Of a stretch of DNA of 64,000 nt, positions 61,501 to 64,000 are shown in pieces; the stretch's first letter is position 1, and the number at the start of each line of letters is the position of its first letter. The position numbers and the translations under genes were made by a program. The notes under the pieces were generated by a model, which was given only the letters and a program-made list of their open reading frames with translations, ran no database searches and was not told the DNA's origin. Origin of the DNA: Climacteris rufus (taxonomy: Eukaryota > Chordata > Aves > Passeriformes > Climacteridae); NCBI GenBank assembly GCA_013398175.1, contig VZRZ01007230.1, forward strand, positions 535,250-599,249, read 5' to 3'.

Positions 61501-64000
61501 CAATGATAAAATGTCTCAGTATAATCAGAGGACACTGGAGCTTCCAATCTTTGAACAGTATGTGAAATTCAGGAAATACTAACTGTAATAACAATACCAA
61601 TTTAGAGAAACCATGGCAACTTTTTAAAAGACAGAGGGCCAGGCTTTGTGTTGATCAAATGTCAAATTAACTAAGTTCATTCTTCTTAATGGAACGTGTC
61701 CTGGAAATACTTCCTTCCCATATTGTCTTGGTTGAGGAGCAGAAGGAAAGCATGCTGCTCATTGCTTGATTTCCTAAATTATTCAATAGTGTTGCTATGA
61801 TTGCTGAAAAGCTGCTATCATCATCCTAAGAATGACTTCATCTCACAAGTGGCTAAAGTCACATGTATAAAATGCTCCAGGATTTTATTTTGCAAGGGCC
61901 TGTTTCACATGCAGCACCACTCTGCAGAAAAGCAATCACTTTTAGGGTGCAATGTGACAGCTATTTAATGAACACCCACTAGAAGAGCTTCATGCATATT
62001 GTATTTTTGGGAATAGTACCTTTTGGAGTGACCCTCATAATTCATTACATCATCTAGCTAGGAGTTCACTGGTGCTTATATGTCATCTTATTTTGATGTG
62101 CAGCCCCCAGTAGAAGAGTACAGATGCTCTCCTGTCAAAATCAATGGCAAAATACTCAGTTAAATTTATCAAAAGTAGATTTGGGCCTCTAATCAGGTTA
62201 CAGTAATGATTCAGGATGACTTCAAGATTTTGGGCCAGGCAGCAGCTTACACAATTGGAGCAGCTTTTATCTTGTTTCTGCAGCTGCATATACTGTCTGC
62301 ACCCAGCTGGAGCTGTGGTGGAGGGCAAGCTAGGACTGGCATTATCCTTCCCACTTAGGAAGCTTTCCAAGTCTCTATTCTGCTTTAAAAGATGAATGAA
62401 AATGTCTTATCAAACACTGTTATCGCTTTGCTCTAGAGCATTAACTGTTTTTGCAAAAAAATGATTCCCCAAAGGAATATTTTTTATTATGACAGTGTAG
62501 TGTTAAAGTGGTGCTAGCAAACAAATGAACAATACAATATGCTGATGCTATATTGAATGGAAAATACTCCCAATAGAATGTACATCAATTTACATGATGG
62601 TAGCCTGAGGGTGGGGATCTCTTCCAGGGTTTCTGGTTACTTTCACAATTTTTATCCTGATACATAAGCAGGATTTTGGTCAATCCTTTCATTTAAAGCA
62701 CAAGAATGGATACTGAAATCTTCAATACAGCAGGTTCATCTGCAAGCATGAATGCCTCATACACACAGAGTAAATCAAAGCACATAGCAATACATGCAAA
62801 GGAAACATCAACCTACAACGAGTGCATTTGAAAACAAATTGGCACTTTCCTCCCTTTCCTGATTTCAACAATATGAAACTCTTGAAAAATACCACAGTAT
62901 TTTAAAATAACAACTAAACTTATTTAAATGTATGTTCCTTTTGCATTTGTTTGTACTCCGTGATATGGCAGATGTAAAGAGACAGCAATCAGGAGACATT
63001 GTCAGGGAAGACCAGGTCAATTCAATTAGCTGGGTTATGCTTCCATCCCATGATTAACTACCTAATTTGCCATACATTTAATGCAAACAGAAGTGCTATG
63101 TATTTCTGCTGTGATCTGCTAGTCTCCTGGAAAAATCATATTCCTCCAAGTTAGCAGCTTATATAAAGCAAACAACCAGCTATCTTGCAAAGGAGGACAG
63201 AAATAATCATTCCTGATTGACTATTATAAGAATTTACAAGACAGAGGAGAAACAAACAGAGAGGAAGTTCAGGACTCTAAAACAAGCAGTTTTTTCAGTC
63301 ATCATATAAATAACAAACTTGTGTTGAACTTGGTCTACTAGAATATCAGGATAAATTCTCATTGAAACAACACATTCAAAACCACTTCCATCTTGAGTCT
63401 ATTTTGTTAATTATAAGCCTGGCCCTGTGGGCATGTCCCCTCGACAGGATCAAGGCTCAGGAACCAGCATAATGCTGTGCAAACTTTACCTTTGAGCTGC
63501 AAAGGAACTAAGTCACCTGCAAACAGCATATGAAGATACCACATAAACACTGGAGCAACCTTATGCTATGAAGAAGTAAATGAACAAAGTAGTAAGATGT
63601 GAAGGGGTGACAGCAAACAAAGCTGTGGGAAACTCAAGGTTAATTTCAAATAAAGAAGTGATACAGAAGCTTGGTTTCAGGAGTATGTCATATATTTTAC
63701 AGTACTTTTGCAGCCTTTTTTTAATAGATTATTTATAAACAGGATATTCTGATAAGAAGGAAAGATAGTTATTCAATATGATGCATACCCTGTAATTTTT
63801 ATTTCTTTCTCAATGCTGGAAGGACTTCACATAGAAATACAATCTCTGCTCAGCAATTTCAGTTTATGGCAGTAAATTACTCTTTATAAGCAACACAAGG
63901 ATATGGAAACTTATCTCTAATTCTCTCTGTACAATAAATGCTGAAGCAGAGAAAATAACAAGACATTATAAAGCAAAGCCCAACCCCCTTAAAGTGGAGA
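55565..64000. other. Upstream flank of BMPER, part 2
   Basis: About 8.4 kb without a recognised gene, RNA or transposable element. The stretch 57000-57700 is somewhat less AT-rich, but its short open frames match nothing I know. The remainder is ordinary AT-rich intergenic sequence. Confidence 0.6.

Noticed and set aside
50500..64000. 3' exons of BBS9, the upstream neighbour in mammals
   Set aside because: I recognised no BBS9-like segment on either strand; the gene is probably beyond the window.
1..64000. CRISPR array, prophage, bacterial operon or other compact novel system
   Set aside because: The window is avian nuclear DNA with introns and CR1 repeats; no such structure is present.

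Overview
The window is vertebrate nuclear DNA, almost certainly from a bird and probably a songbird. It contains several CR1 LINE 3' ends with the typical avian terminal repeats, and one short element that joins a tRNA-Ile(AAT)-like head to a CR1-like tail, the layout of passerine TguSINE1. Coding exons are short and isolated in long AT-rich introns.

The only protein-coding gene I can support is the 5' half of BMPER (BMP-binding endothelial regulator, crossveinless-2), on the minus strand. Five consecutive coding exons are recognisable at 48349-48434, 25472-25571, 14324-14406, 12700-12790 and 11453-11535. They join in frame with canonical GT/AG borders. They encode von Willebrand factor C (VWC) repeats 1 and 2 and the first half of VWC repeat 3. 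The remaining exons (rest of VWC3, VWC4-5, the vWD domain and TIL region) lie beyond coordinate 1. The signal-peptide exon was not found and probably lies in the 832-base gap at 49107-49938, inside a CpG island that looks like the promoter.

Layout by region: 1-11452 is intron sequence with a tandem duplication, a SINE/CR1 pair, a perfect 21-bp inverted repeat and an intronic CpG-rich patch. 11453-14406 holds three closely spaced exons and a CR1. 14407-48348 is two long introns with CR1 copies, poly-A tracts and gaps. 48349-50500 is the 5' end of the gene. 50501-64000 is upstream DNA with no recognisable gene but with a second CpG island at 55.2-55.45 kb. That island lies just upstream, in the BMPER direction, of an open reading frame ending in a phase-compatible splice donor, a candidate alternative first exon.

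BMPER is a secreted extracellular regulator that binds BMPs and chordin through its VWC repeats and tunes BMP signalling. I saw no CRISPR array, operon, prophage or other unusual multi-gene system. The items most worth checking are the possible alternative first exon, the missing exon 1, the orphan CpG island in intron 6 and the perfect inverted repeat.
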